A DNA stretch of 64,000 nucleotides from JAGOBP01 sp964550855 (GTDB taxonomy: Bacteria > Chloroflexota > Anaerolineae > Fen-1058). The position numbers were made by a program, and so were the translations under genes. The stretch is taken from NCBI GenBank assembly GCA_964550855.1, contig CAZKBQ010000015.1:20387-84386 (forward strand), given 5' to 3'. Of the stretch, positions 52,679 through 62,442 are shown in pieces. How positions within the stretch are numbered: position 1 is the stretch's first letter; each line of letters starts with the position of its first letter. The notes under the pieces are model-generated. The model was not told the DNA's origin. It made no database searches and saw nothing but the letters and a program-made list of their open reading frames with translations.

Positions 52679-55600
52679 CTATGCCTTCAGCCATAGCGTG
52701 AAAGTCGTATTCTGGCCGGGCTGGCTGCTCACGGTCAGCCGTCCGCCCAGTTGTTTCACGATGGCGGCCGTAATGGGCAGCCCCAGCCCCGCCCCGGGCA
52801 CCTTGAGGGCGCGGGCCGCCTCACCCCGGTAAAAGCGGTCGTACAAGTGCGCCAGATCCTCAGCCGACAACCCCGGCCCATCGTCCATCACGGCCAGCGT
52901 CAACCAGCGCTGGCCGTTGTCGGTTTGCAGGCCGGTCGAGAGACGAATGTGACCGCCGGGCGGCACGTATTTGATCGCGTTATCCAGCAGCTGCGCCAGC
53001 GCCTGGGCGGCCAGCATCCGATCGGTCATCACCGCCGGCAAGGCGTGATCCGGCGTGATCGTCAACGTCAGGCCGCGCTCGGCCGCCTGACTGGCCCGCT
53101 CTTCCTGCGCGTCCACCAGCAGTTGATTGAGGTCAAACGTGCTGTAACGCACCGGCGTCGCCCCCGCGTCCAACTGGGCCATTTCCAGAAAGCTGTCGAT
53201 CAGATGGCGCAGCCGATCGGTCTCGGCGCGCAGCGTTTCGATGTACGCCGGCCAGCGCTCCGGTTTGCCGCGCTGCAGCAGATCGAGATAGAGCCGGAGA
53301 TTGGCCACCGGCGTACGCAGCTCGTGCCCGATGCGGGCCACGAACTGGTTCTTGAGTCGATCCAGCTCTTTCAGCGGCGTGATGTCGCGGCACATGGCCA
53401 CCGCACCGGTGACGCCGCCGTCGGCGTCCAGCAGCGGGGTGATGGTGATCGCGGCATCGTAGAGGGTGCCGTCTTTGCGTCGGTTGACGACCACCCCCGA
53501 CCACGATTGGCCGCTCAGGATGGCGGCGTGCGCCTGCGCGTTATCCGGCAAAGTCAGTTCGCCAGTGACGAAGCGCGTGGACCGGCCAACGACTTCCGCC
53601 GCGACATAACCGGTAATGCGCTCGGCCGCGGGGTTGATGTAGGTGATGCGCGCCTCGCGATCCATGATCTGAATGCCCTCGCCGGCCGCGTCCAGGATGG
53701 CCTGCAGGCGGCGGCCCTGTGCCACCAGTTCGGCGGTGCGCTCGGCCACACGCCGCTCCAGTTCCTGCGCGTGCTGTTGCTGGGCCTGATACAACCGCGC
53801 ATTCTCGATGGCGACAGCGGCCTGATTGGCAAAGATCTCCAGGGTGCGCAGGGTGTCATCGGTGGGACGGCGGCCGTCCTGCGGATCATCGATCCAGATC
53901 ACTCCCGCGATTTCGCCGTCGTGCAATTCTATCGGGAAGAACAAGGCATCATCGGGTTGCCAGGCGTCCGGCTCGGGCAGTGGCTCGCGCACGGCATTGA
54001 CGACTGTGCCCGGAAAGTCGTTGGCCCAATCCACTGCGCCGGCGGGGATGAAGTAGCAGCGCCCGCGCCGGTATTCGTCGTGCATCAGCTGCTGAATGTC
54101 GTGCCAGGTGTAAGTGGCATCTTTCAAGGTCTGCTGCATCGCCTCATCGGCATCGATGACCGTGTGCACCCAGACCCGATCGGCCTCAGCATCAACCAGG
54201 TTCAACGCCACGCTGTTGAAACCGAGTGAGCGATAGGCGGCTTCGGCGATGGCCGTCAACGCGGCATCCATGTCCAGCTGCAGGCGCAGCAAATTGCCCG
54301 CAGCCAGAATCTGTTCCAGCTGGTCGTTGCGGCGGGCCAGGTCGTTGCGTGCCTGCGCCAGCGCCTGTTCGGCCTGTTTGCGTTCCGTAATATCTCGGAA
54401 CACGGCAAACGTGCCCAGGAACCGACCGTCGGCAGCGAAGCGCGGTCGGGCCGTCACCAACACCTCGCGGGTCTGTCCGTCGGCGCGGATGATGGTGTGC
54501 TCGTAAAAGCTGGTCTCACCGGCGCGGCGCTTGCGTGTCTGATCCTCCAGCAGCGCAAACTGATCGGGCGTGGTCAGATTGCGCAGACTGCGGCCGATGA
54601 GCTGGCCGTGTTCCAGCCCGAAGATCTCTTCGGCGGCGGGGTTGGCGTCCAGATAGATTTCATCCGGGGAGACAAAGGCAATGCCTTCGCCGGCATTCTC
54701 AACCAGTTCGCGGTACCGCGCTTCGCTGTCGCGCAGCGCGCGCTCGGCGCGAGAGCGCTCGGCGATCTCCTGCTGAGCGCGCTCAAACAGCCGGCGATTC
54801 TCCACGGCCACCGCAGCCTGATCGGCCAGCAGCGTCACCACGCGGATGTCTTCTTCTTCGAAGATGCCCGGCGCGCTGTCATCCACGGTCAGTGCGCCGA
54901 TGATGCGATCGCCCAGGCGCAGCGGCACTGCCAGCACGCGGCCCAACTGCTGGTGATCATACACTTCCGCGCGGCCCGGCCAGTGTTTGTAATCGGGCAC
55001 GGCAAAAGCCTGCCCCGATTGAGCCGCGCGCCCCGCCAGGCCCTGCCCCAACCGCAGGCGCATGTTGCGATACTCAGGCGGGCGGTTGGCCACCAGCTGC
55101 AGCCATTCGCCGCTGTCATCGATGAGATACAGGCCGCCCATTTCGGCTTCCAGCAGCTGGCACGCGTTGTCGATGATGGTGTTGAGCAGGGCGGGCAGAT
55201 CGGGCTGCGTGCCGATGGCGAGCGCGGCGGAATACAGCGCCGACATGCGGCGGGCGTAACTGCTCAGGGCCGCTTCGGCCTGTTTGCGGGCGGTGACATC
55301 GCGGCTGGCGAATAACGCGCCCATCACCTGGCCCTGCGCGTCAAACAACAGATTGCCGATGGTCTCAATCCACACGTAGTGGCCGCGCTGGTGGCGATAG
55401 CGCATCTCCAGGCGGCCGCCGCTGTTGCGCTGTAGCGCCGATTGATACGCAGCTTCGGCCAGCGGCAGATCGTCTGGATGGACGTACTCAAACACCGATC
55501 GGCCGATCAGCTCAGCGGGCGGGTAGCCCAGCAACGTCTGGTGCGACGGGCTGGCATACGTGTAACGGCCGGCGATGTCGATCTCGCTGACCAGATCGAG

Positions 55601-56266
55601 CATGTTGTCGGCCAGCTGCCGCCAACGCTGTTCGCTGGCCGCCAGCTTAAGATCGGCGTCTTTGCGTTCGGTGACTTCGTGCGAAGAGCCATAGATGGTG
55701 GTCACGTGTGTCCGGCCGACATCCCATACCGGCCGGGCGCGATCATGAATCCAGTGGGTCCGGCCGTGGCGGTCCAGCACGCGGAATTCACCTTCAAACG
55801 GCTGGCCTTGCAGCAGCAGGGCGAAGCGCTGTTCGTAAGCGGCCAGATCATCGGGATGAACCAGATTGCGCCAGGAGCGGCCCTGCTTCAGATCGTCGAC
55901 ATCCCGGCCGGTCAAGGCGGCCAGCACGTCAAAATTGGCCCAGTTGATGCGTGTCTCACCGGTCGGCGACACGGCGATCACATAGGCGAAGTCGCCCATC
56001 AACTCGGTGATCTGGCGATACGTTATTTCTCGTAAATGGGCTGCCTCGACTTGCCGCTGGCCGTGATAGACGATGGCGTACACCAGAGCGCTTAACCCGG
56101 CGACAAATGCGACGCGAAAGAGCGCCGCGGCGGCTGCCGGCAGGCGGCCCACCGGTTCGGCGGCGAATAGCACCCAGGCGAGGCTCAGACCGAGTACGAT
56201 CAGCGTGGCCCACCCGGCCGTGCCCCGGGCGCGGCTGGCCGGCAGCGAACTGGTTGAATCTGACAT
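52679..56266 (-). CDS. Large membrane multisensor histidine kinase (PAS/GAF array)
   Basis: This 1195-aa protein starts at the ATG at 56266 (GGAG 6 nt upstream); the longer open frame upstream covers the promoter. It has two N-terminal membrane helices (about 17-66). PAS, PAS, GAF, PAS, GAF and PAS domains follow, to about residue 950. A HisKA domain (IGHELRTPVANLRL, with the His in GHELRTP) and a HATPase_c domain (DNAIKYVP, MDDGPGL) complete the kinase. Many sensory inputs converge on one output. No response regulator is adjacent. It converges with the radical SAM gene, 15 nt apart. Confidence 0.9.
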   Translation of the reverse strand: MSDSTSSLPASRARGTAGWATLIVLGLSLAWVLFAAEPVGRLPAAAAALFRVAFVAGLSALVYAIVYHGQRQVEAAHLREITYRQITELMGDFAYVIAVSPTGETRINWANFDVLAALTGRDVDDLKQGRSWRNLVHPDDLAAYEQRFALLLQGQPFEGEFRVLDRHGRTHWIHDRARPVWDVGRTHVTTIYGSSHEVTERKDADLKLAASEQRWRQLADNMLDLVSEIDIAGRYTYASPSHQTLLGYPPAELIGRSVFEYVHPDDLPLAEAAYQSALQRNSGGRLEMRYRHQRGHYVWIETIGNLLFDAQGQVMGALFASRDVTARKQAEAALSSYARRMSALYSAALAIGTQPDLPALLNTIIDNACQLLEAEMGGLYLIDDSGEWLQLVANRPPEYRNMRLRLGQGLAGRAAQSGQAFAVPDYKHWPGRAEVYDHQQLGRVLAVPLRLGDRIIGALTVDDSAPGIFEEEDIRVVTLLADQAAVAVENRRLFERAQQEIAERSRAERALRDSEARYRELVENAGEGIAFVSPDEIYLDANPAAEEIFGLEHGQLIGRSLRNLTTPDQFALLEDQTRKRRAGETSFYEHTIIRADGQTREVLVTARPRFAADGRFLGTFAVFRDITERKQAEQALAQARNDLARRNDQLEQILAAGNLLRLQLDMDAALTAIAEAAYRSLGFNSVALNLVDAEADRVWVHTVIDADEAMQQTLKDATYTWHDIQQLMHDEYRRGRCYFIPAGAVDWANDFPGTVVNAVREPLPEPDAWQPDDALFFPIELHDGEIAGVIWIDDPQDGRRPTDDTLRTLEIFANQAAVAIENARLYQAQQQHAQELERRVAERTAELVAQGRRLQAILDAAGEGIQIMDREARITYINPAAERITGYVAAEVVGRSTRFVTGELTLPDNAQAHAAILSGQSWSGVVVNRRKDGTLYDAAITITPLLDADGGVTGAVAMCRDITPLKELDRLKNQFVARIGHELRTPVANLRLYLDLLQRGKPERWPAYIETLRAETDRLRHLIDSFLEMAQLDAGATPVRYSTFDLNQLLVDAQEERASQAAERGLTLTITPDHALPAVMTDRMLAAQALAQLLDNAIKYVPPGGHIRLSTGLQTDNGQRWLTLAVMDDGPGLSAEDLAHLYDRFYRGEAARALKVPGAGLGLPITAAIVKQLGGRLTVSSQPGQNTTFTLWLKA

Positions 56267-56336
56267 AGGCGGCTCCATGCGGCGTCCGCGGTTGTGGCGC
56301 GCCAGGTGAACGGCGGCGCAGCGAACGTGGATCCGT

Positions 56337-56431
56337 ATTATACGACACGTCGGGCCGAAGCGATTGTGAACCGGGACGTGTCGGGTGGAAATCACGCGGG
56401 GAGGCCGTGGCCGGGGCGAGTGAGGTATAAT
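56337..56431. promoter_or_regulatory. Divergent -10 boxes for the multisensor kinase and the phosphoesterase-like gene
   Basis: TATAAT occurs on the minus strand (56342-56337), about 71 nt ahead of the kinase ATG. It also occurs on the plus strand (56426-56431), about 30 nt ahead of the ATG at 56461. No clear -35 is seen for either. Confidence 0.45.
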
Positions 56432-56460
56432 CGACGGCACGCGGCAGGAGCTGCGATCTC

Positions 56461-57009
56461 ATGGAATTCGATCCGAATACCAGGCTGTTCCCGGGGGTCG
56501 GCCGCGCGCCGGTGCGCGTGGGCATCGTCGCCGACACCTATGACAACCGCGACGGGCTGCGGCAGCTGCTGGATCGTCTGCTGGTGGGCGGGGCGCGCTG
56601 GCTGTTTCACTGCGGCGGGCTGGGCTCGGCGTCTTTAGTGGATCTCCTTAAGCCATGGCGGCTGTACATGGTGGCGGGCGAGCGCGAACGCGACCGCGCG
56701 GCGATTGAGGCGGCGCTGCAGCGCAATCGCCTGCAGTCGCTGCTGTCCACCGAATTGACGGTCACGATCGAGGGGGCGCGCATCGGCCTGTGCCGGGGCG
56801 ACAATCTGGCGCTGGTCAACCGCTGGGCTAAGTCCGGCGACTTCGATTACATCTTTCACGGGCACACGCTGCGCCGTCGCGACGAAATGGTGGGGCGCAC
56901 GCGCGTCATCAACCCCGGCGCGCTGGGCGGCCCGCGCTATCAGTCGCGTTCGGGCTGCCTGCTCGATCTGATGAGCGGTGAGTTAAAGGTGATCGAGATC
57001 GCCGGCTGA
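56461..57009 (+). CDS. Degenerate YfcE/MJ0936-type metallophosphoesterase
   Basis: This 182-aa protein keeps the fold signposts of small calcineurin-like phosphodiesterases (VGIVADTYDN, then FHGHT and RVINPGALG). The metal ligands are largely replaced: DTY at 25-27 for DxH, CGG at 51-53 for GD, GERE at 73-76 for GN(C/H)D, and CRGD at 111-114 for HGH. Catalysis is unlikely, and a binding or scaffold role is possible. It has its own TATAAT at 56426. Confidence 0.72.
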   Translation: MEFDPNTRLFPGVGRAPVRVGIVADTYDNRDGLRQLLDRLLVGGARWLFHCGGLGSASLVDLLKPWRLYMVAGERERDRAAIEAALQRNRLQSLLSTELTVTIEGARIGLCRGDNLALVNRWAKSGDFDYIFHGHTLRRRDEMVGRTRVINPGALGGPRYQSRSGCLLDLMSGELKVIEIAG

Positions 57010-57067
57010 TGCGGCGGGCGGCCGCTGATTGATCTCGCCCTGTACCCGTTTCCCGATTTGTCGCCAC

Positions 57068-57490
57068 ATGACCATTCGATTCTCCTACTCGGCCGCCATC
57101 GATCGGCCGATCGAGCAAGTGTACGCCGTCGTCACCGACATCGCCGGGATGGGCCGCTGGTCCAACGTGCGCGCCGTGCGCAACCTGCCGCCCGGCCCGC
57201 TCAGCGCGGGCAGCACGTTTCAACTGGTGGCGCACATGGGCGGCGAAGATCGCACCGCCGACTGCACCGTGACGGTCCTGGAGCCGCCGCGCCGGTTTGT
57301 GTACGTCAGCACCGGCGTGGCCAAAAGTGAGATTGCGTTTGAGCTGCAATCTGCCAGCGCCCAGACCAAACTGCTGTATCGCGTGGCCATCACCGTCAAT
57401 GCTTTGGTCGAACCGTTGATCAAAGGCGAGGTGGACCGTCAAGCCCGGCTCGATCTGCAGCGGCTGGTGCGCGTGTTGATGTCAAGTTAA
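57068..57490 (+). CDS. SRPBCC (START/polyketide cyclase-like) protein
   Basis: This 140-aa protein starts at the ATG at 57068. It has the N-terminal strand and IDRPIEQVYAVVTDIAGMGRW typical of SRPBCC ligand-binding proteins, which hold hydrophobic molecules in a helix-grip cavity. No catalytic residues are identifiable. It lies 58 nt after the phosphoesterase-like gene on the same strand. Confidence 0.8.
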   Translation: MTIRFSYSAAIDRPIEQVYAVVTDIAGMGRWSNVRAVRNLPPGPLSAGSTFQLVAHMGGEDRTADCTVTVLEPPRRFVYVSTGVAKSEIAFELQSASAQTKLLYRVAITVNALVEPLIKGEVDRQARLDLQRLVRVLMSS

Positions 57491-57566
57491 TTTTGTCCCC
57501 GCCGGGTCGTCCGCGTCCAAAAATCCGAACATTCAGCCGGTGTCGGTAATGACCGGCCGCGAGTAA

Positions 57567-57601
57567 CGAGTCACCGATAGCGGGGTTTTACTGGTGACTC
57601 G
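57567..57601. terminator. Hairpin before the acyl-CoA carboxylase operon
   Basis: A perfect 9-bp stem (CGAGTCACC with GGTGACTCG) and a 17-nt loop lie between the SRPBCC gene and the carboxyltransferase start. There is no T-run, so the terminator call is tentative. Confidence 0.4.
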
Positions 57602-57619
57602 CTGCTTATTCTGGCAAGG

Positions 57620-59164
57620 ATGGTGACTGTGGAAACGTACTTGAACAGGCTGCGCGAACGACGCGCTCGGGCAGCTGGCACCGATAAAGAGGCCGCGGCC
57701 CAACACTTGAAGGGGCGGCTGACCGCGCGTGAACGCATCGACGTGTTGTTTGATCCGGGGACATTCAGCGAGATCGACACACTGGTGCTGCCGCGCTATG
57801 AATCGTATCTGGGCGGCAAAAGCTCGCGTTTGGGCGATGGCGTGATTACGGGCTTCGGCCTGATCGACGGGCGGCACGTGTTTGTGGCCGCGCAGGACGC
57901 AACCGTGATGGGCGGCTCGCTGGGCGAGATGCACGCCAACAAGATCGTCAAAGTTATGCGCATGGCGCTGGAATATGGCGCGCCTTTCATCGCGCTGAAT
58001 GATTCCGGTGGCGCGCGCATCCAGGAGGGCGTGGACAGTCTGGGCGGCTACGCCCGCATCTTCGACGCGAACTGCGAAGCCAGCGGCGTCATCCCGCAGC
58101 TGTCCGTCATCATGGGGCCGTGCGCTGGCGGCGCGGTGTATTCGCCCGCGTTGACCGACTTCACGTTTATGACGGAGAACAGCTATATGTTCATCACCGG
58201 CCCGGATGTGGTGAAGGCCGTCATGCAGGAGGAAGTGACGCAGGAGGAACTGGGCGGCGGCCTGGTGCACAGCACAGAAAGCGGCGTCAGCCATTTTCTC
58301 ACGAAGGACGATCGGGAGTGTCTGGCGCGCGTGCGCGAACTGCTGAGCTATCTGCCGTCGAACAACCAGAACGATCCGCCCTACCTCAAACCGATCGATG
58401 ATCCGGCCCGCCGGTGTCCCGAACTGGAAGAGATTGTGCCGGTTGACCCGCAAAAACCGTATGACGTGCGCGAAGTGATCGCGTCGGTGGTGGACGACGG
58501 GCGCTTCCTGGAAGTGCGCGAATTGTGGGCGCAGAACATGGTGGTGGGTTTTGCGCGCCTCAACGGCTGGGTGATCGGCATTGTGGCCAATCAGCCCAAG
58601 GTGCTGGCGGGCTGCATCGACATTGCCGCGTCCATCAAGGCCGCGCACTTCATCCGCATCTGCGACGCGTACAACATCCCCATTGTGACGCTGCAGGACG
58701 TGCCGGGCTTTCTGCCGGGCAAATCACAGGAATACGGCGGCATCATCCGCAACGGCGCGCGCATGATTTACGCCTACAGCGAGGCGACCGTGCCCAAGCT
58801 GATGGTGATCCTGCGCAAGAGTTACGGCGGCGCCTACTGCGTGATGAGCAGCAAGGGCCTGCGCGGCGATCTGCTGTACGCGTGGCCCAATGCCGAGATC
58901 GCGGTGATGGGTGCCTCCGGCGCGGTGAACGTCCTGTTCCGCAACGAGATCAAGAACGCCGCCAACCCGTCGGCGCGGCGCGATGAACTGGTGCGCGAGT
59001 ACGAAGAGAAGTTCAACAACCCGTATGTGGCCGCCGCGCGCGGGCTGATCGACGACGTGATCGAGCCGCGCGATACGCGCCGCGTGCTCATCCGCGCGCT
59101 GGAACTGACCATCAGCAAGCGTGAAAAACACGCGCCCAGGAAGCACGGCATTTCGCCCATGTAA
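57620..59164 (+). CDS. Acyl-CoA carboxylase carboxyltransferase (beta) subunit
   Basis: This 514-aa protein belongs to the PccB/MmdA family and transfers CO2 from carboxybiotin to an acyl-CoA (propionyl-CoA or a similar substrate). Both crotonase-fold halves are present: DSGGARIQEG and MGPCAGGAVYSPA in the first, VPGFLPG and KSYGGAYCVM in the second. It is the first gene of a three-gene operon with a biotin carboxylase and a biotin carrier. Whether it works as a carboxylase or in a decarboxylating direction cannot be told here. Confidence 0.93.
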   Translation: MVTVETYLNRLRERRARAAGTDKEAAAQHLKGRLTARERIDVLFDPGTFSEIDTLVLPRYESYLGGKSSRLGDGVITGFGLIDGRHVFVAAQDATVMGGSLGEMHANKIVKVMRMALEYGAPFIALNDSGGARIQEGVDSLGGYARIFDANCEASGVIPQLSVIMGPCAGGAVYSPALTDFTFMTENSYMFITGPDVVKAVMQEEVTQEELGGGLVHSTESGVSHFLTKDDRECLARVRELLSYLPSNNQNDPPYLKPIDDPARRCPELEEIVPVDPQKPYDVREVIASVVDDGRFLEVRELWAQNMVVGFARLNGWVIGIVANQPKVLAGCIDIAASIKAAHFIRICDAYNIPIVTLQDVPGFLPGKSQEYGGIIRNGARMIYAYSEATVPKLMVILRKSYGGAYCVMSSKGLRGDLLYAWPNAEIAVMGASGAVNVLFRNEIKNAANPSARRDELVREYEEKFNNPYVAAARGLIDDVIEPRDTRRVLIRALELTISKREKHAPRKHGISPM

Positions 59165-59227
59165 AGCGTAAAACGTGAAAGAGCCGTGGCGTTTTACGGT
59201 TCACTCATCAGGCACTCAAGGGTCGCA

Positions 59228-60709
59228 ATGTTCAACAAGATTCTCATCGCCAACCGCGGCGAGATTGCAGTGCGCATCATTCGCACCTGCCGCGACATGG
59301 GCATCCGCACAGTGGCTCTGTACGAAGCCGACGATCTCGGCTCGCTGCACGTGCGCCTGGCCGATGAAGCGGTGCAGCTGCACACGCCGCGCGGCTATCT
59401 CGATCAGGATGCCGTGCTGGCGGCCGCGCTGCAGACCGGCGCGCAAGCCATCCATCCCGGCTATGGTTTTCTGGCCGAGCGCCTGGACTTCATTGAAGCG
59501 TGCCAGCAGGCGGGCGTGGTCTTCATCGGGCCGCCGCTGACGGTGATGCAGGCCCAGCAAGATAAACTGGCGGTGCTCAATCGCGCGCGTGCGGCCGGCT
59601 TTCCCACCCCCGAGTATTCACCGCAGTCGTTCGATCTGTCCGATGTCGAAGCCGTTCGTGCGGCAGCTGACCAACTGGGGTATCCCGTCGTGATCAAATC
59701 GTGTCTGGGCGGGCGCGGGCGCGGTGCTTACACCGCCCGATCGGCCCAGCAGCTCGATCGGGCGCTGCGCCGCGCGCAGGCCGAAGCGCAGCTGGTGTAC
59801 GGCAGCAGCCAATTCTACGTCGAGCGCGTGGTGTCGCCGGCGCATCTGGTGGGCGTGCAGATCATCGGCGACGATCACGGCGGGTTGATTCACCTGGGCG
59901 AACGCGAAGGCTCGCTGATTCGCGGCAATCAGAAGATGCTGGAAGAAGCGCCCGCACCATGCCTCAATGCCGAACAGCGGTTGCAGATATGGCAGACGGC
60001 GTTGGACCTGGCACGGCTGCTGCAACTGCGCAGCGCGGCCACCATTGAGTTCAACGTCGATCCGGCCGGGCGCTATGTCTTCACCGAAGTGAAGCCGCGC
60101 ATCCAGATCGAGCATCCGGTCACGGAAATGATTTCGGCGGTGGACATTGTGCGCGAGCAGCTCCGCGTGGCGGCGGGCGAGCCGCTGTCGGTGTCGCAGG
60201 CCGCCGTCCAGCTGCGCGGCCACGCCATTTCGTGCCGCATCACGGCCGAAGACCCGTGGCATCACTATCTGCCCAGCCCTGGCACCCTGCGCCGGGTGCG
60301 CCTGCCGAGCGGGCCGGGCCTGCGTATCGATACTTATGCGTACTCGGGCTGCGCCGTGCCCGCCCAGTATGATCCGGTTGTGGCAAAGGTGATCGCATGG
60401 GGCAACGATCGGGCCGAGGCGGTCTTTCGGATGCGGCGGGCGCTGGGCGAGATCGAGTTGATCGGCACGGCGACTTCGCTGCCGATTCATCAGGTGATCG
60501 TGCAGCATCCCGATTTTCTGGCGGCCCGGTACGACACCGAGAGCCTGCGGCGCGATCTGCCGGACGATCAGCTGCCGGTGGATGAGGCGCGCGATCTGGC
60601 GGTGGCGGCGGCCATCGCCTATGCGTGGCGCAATCTGGCGGCCCGGCCGGTGCTGCCCGATCGGCTGCAAAGCGGCTGGCACCGATCGAGCCGGCGCCTG
60701 ACCGGTTGA
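59228..60709 (+). CDS. Divergent biotin carboxylase subunit
   Basis: This 493-aa ATP-grasp protein starts at the ATG at 59228 (MFNKILIANRGEIA). K113, K157, E199, K236, E274, E287, R291, Q293 and E295 keep expected biotin-carboxylase positions. By comparison with E. coli AccC the ATP-loop GGGGRGM reads LGGRGRGA (160-167), the His before K238 is Asn (N234), and Asn290 is Lys (K289). Activity is uncertain but the operon context argues for function. It lies 63 nt after the beta subunit and is followed by the biotin carrier 16 nt later. Confidence 0.85.
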   Translation: MFNKILIANRGEIAVRIIRTCRDMGIRTVALYEADDLGSLHVRLADEAVQLHTPRGYLDQDAVLAAALQTGAQAIHPGYGFLAERLDFIEACQQAGVVFIGPPLTVMQAQQDKLAVLNRARAAGFPTPEYSPQSFDLSDVEAVRAAADQLGYPVVIKSCLGGRGRGAYTARSAQQLDRALRRAQAEAQLVYGSSQFYVERVVSPAHLVGVQIIGDDHGGLIHLGEREGSLIRGNQKMLEEAPAPCLNAEQRLQIWQTALDLARLLQLRSAATIEFNVDPAGRYVFTEVKPRIQIEHPVTEMISAVDIVREQLRVAAGEPLSVSQAAVQLRGHAISCRITAEDPWHHYLPSPGTLRRVRLPSGPGLRIDTYAYSGCAVPAQYDPVVAKVIAWGNDRAEAVFRMRRALGEIELIGTATSLPIHQVIVQHPDFLAARYDTESLRRDLPDDQLPVDEARDLAVAAAIAYAWRNLAARPVLPDRLQSGWHRSSRRLTG

Positions 60710-60725
60710 GCATAAGGGTCAAGTC

Positions 60726-61223
60726 ATGACGAAAGTGGCCGTTGAAATCGGCGGGCATCGCTTTAACATTGAAGTGAATTTGAACCGGCGCACGGGGACC
60801 GAAGTGCCGGTGGTGGTGGATGGCGTGGAACGGCGGGTGGTGGTGCCCGATCTGGATGCCCCGCCCGAACAGATGGAATGGATCATGGTGGACGGTCGCC
60901 CGCACGAGATCGTCATTGACGCGGATCTGCACTGGATTCGCACGCGCACCGGGCTGCATCGGCTGGAGCTGCGCGACTTGGAGGCGCGCGTGCCGCGTCC
61001 GGTCAGTCGCGACGGCCGCGTGAAGTCACCCATTCCGGGAGTGATCAAGCGGCTGTTCGTGCAGCCGGGCGATCGCGTGGAGGCCGATCAGCCGCTGCTG
61101 ATCCTGGAAGCGATGAAGATGGAAAACGAGATTCACGCGCCGCGGGCAGGCCACGTCACGCGGCTGAACGTGGACGAAGGACAGACGGTGGCGCTGCACG
61201 AGGTGTTGATCGAGATTGCGTGA
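60726..61223 (+). CDS. Biotin carboxyl carrier protein
   Basis: This 165-aa protein has a C-terminal biotinyl domain with K131 in EAMKMENEI and an N-terminal region (1-90) that probably contacts the carboxylase subunits. It carries carboxybiotin between the two enzymes encoded just upstream. It is the last gene of the operon. Confidence 0.92.
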   Translation: MTKVAVEIGGHRFNIEVNLNRRTGTEVPVVVDGVERRVVVPDLDAPPEQMEWIMVDGRPHEIVIDADLHWIRTRTGLHRLELRDLEARVPRPVSRDGRVKSPIPGVIKRLFVQPGDRVEADQPLLILEAMKMENEIHAPRAGHVTRLNVDEGQTVALHEVLIEIA

Positions 61224-61286
61224 AATAAGGAGAGCTACAGACCCTTCGGCCGGCGCAGGCCCGACCGTTTTTTGTGACGATGCAGC

Positions 61287-62297
61287 CTAGGATCTGATGA
61301 ATTCCAGCAGTTGCGCGTTCACTTCGTCCGGCGCTTCGTTTTGCACCCAGTGCCCGCTGTCCGGGAGGTAGTGAATCTTCAGGTTGGGCACCCACGTCTC
61401 AAGCCCATAGGTCAGCGATTTGCCCAGCGCCACATCGCGCTCGCCCCAGATGATCAGCGTTGGCGCGTTGATGACCGATTGATGTGAGCTGTTGTTCGGA
61501 CGGAACGCCGCGCGATACCAGTTGAGCATGGCCGTCAACGCGCCGGGCTGTGACAGCATCGAGGCGGCGACGTGCAAATCATAACTGGAATAGGCTTCCT
61601 GATTGACAGCGCCCCGCCGGAAGAAAAAGTTGGCGGTGGCCAGCGGCGACTGGCCGATCAGCAGCTCGGGCAGCCACGGCAGCTGAAACAAGCCCATATA
61701 CCACGATTTTTGTTGCTGGGCGGGATTCTCGCGCAGTTCGCGGCGGAAGGCGGCGGGGTGCGGGGCGTTGAGAATGACCAGCTTCTCGACGAGGGCGGGA
61801 TAGTCCATCGCCAGCTGCCACGCCACCACGCCGCCCCAATCGTGTCCGACGACGATGGCGCGTTCGCGTTCAAACGATCGGATCAACTCGCGGATGTCGG
61901 CGGTCAGCGCCTCGGCGCGATAGTTGTGAACGCCGATCGGTTTGTCGCTGAGATTGTAGCCGCGCTGATCGGGTGCCGCCACCCGATAGCCCGCCCGTGC
62001 CAGCGGCGCGAGCTGCCGACGCCAGCCATACCAGCTTTCCGGGAAACCGTGCAACAGCACCACCAGCGGGCCGTCGCGTGGGCCAGCCATGACCGTGTGC
62101 AGCTGCAAGCCGTTGACGGGAATAAAGCGCGACTCGGCCGCGACGCCCAACTGCTTCAGGGTCTGCTCCATCACTGTGTCAATTTGTGCCGCCAGCTGGG
62201 CGCGACGCGCGCGCCCTTGCTGCACCAGCCACCATCCGCCGACCGCCAGGCCCAACGTGGCGGCCGCTGTCCAGGTTTTAAGTATCGATCGGGTCAT
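61287..62297 (-). CDS. Epoxide hydrolase/haloalkane dehalogenase-like alpha/beta hydrolase with N-terminal membrane anchor
   Basis: This 336-aa protein starts at the ATG at 62297 because TATGAT (about 62344-62339) places transcription downstream of the longer frame's start. A membrane helix (about 8-26) anchors it. The oxyanion motif HGFPESW and nucleophile D153 in GHDWGG fit epoxide hydrolases or dehalogenases, with the late His in SGHWVQ. A cap domain with several aromatic residues lies between. The substrate is unknown. Confidence 0.85.
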   Translation of the reverse strand: MTRSILKTWTAAATLGLAVGGWWLVQQGRARRAQLAAQIDTVMEQTLKQLGVAAESRFIPVNGLQLHTVMAGPRDGPLVVLLHGFPESWYGWRRQLAPLARAGYRVAAPDQRGYNLSDKPIGVHNYRAEALTADIRELIRSFERERAIVVGHDWGGVVAWQLAMDYPALVEKLVILNAPHPAAFRRELRENPAQQQKSWYMGLFQLPWLPELLIGQSPLATANFFFRRGAVNQEAYSSYDLHVAASMLSQPGALTAMLNWYRAAFRPNNSSHQSVINAPTLIIWGERDVALGKSLTYGLETWVPNLKIHYLPDSGHWVQNEAPDEVNAQLLEFIRS

Positions 62298-62408
62298 GAC
62301 CAGAGCCTCGCCGCAGAGCGTATAAATGCTGTCACCTATCATACCACACGCGCACGGCTCAAGCGGATGTGCGCCTCGAGGCCGTCCGCCGGAGGGTTTG
62401 ATTTATGT

Positions 62409-62436
62409 TTGACGGCGCTTGCAATTCTGTTACAAT
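62409..62436 (+). promoter_or_regulatory. Promoter of the terminal PAS kinase
   Basis: TTGACG (62409-62414) and TACAAT (62431-62436) are 16 bp apart. The start near 62443 gives a 5' leader of about 260 nt. Confidence 0.6.
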
Positions 62437-62442
62437 AATCAC

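Noticed and set aside
52751..54229. 492-codon plus-strand frame opposite the multisensor kinase
   Set aside because: Antisense shadow; composition unlike a protein and no ribosome-binding site.
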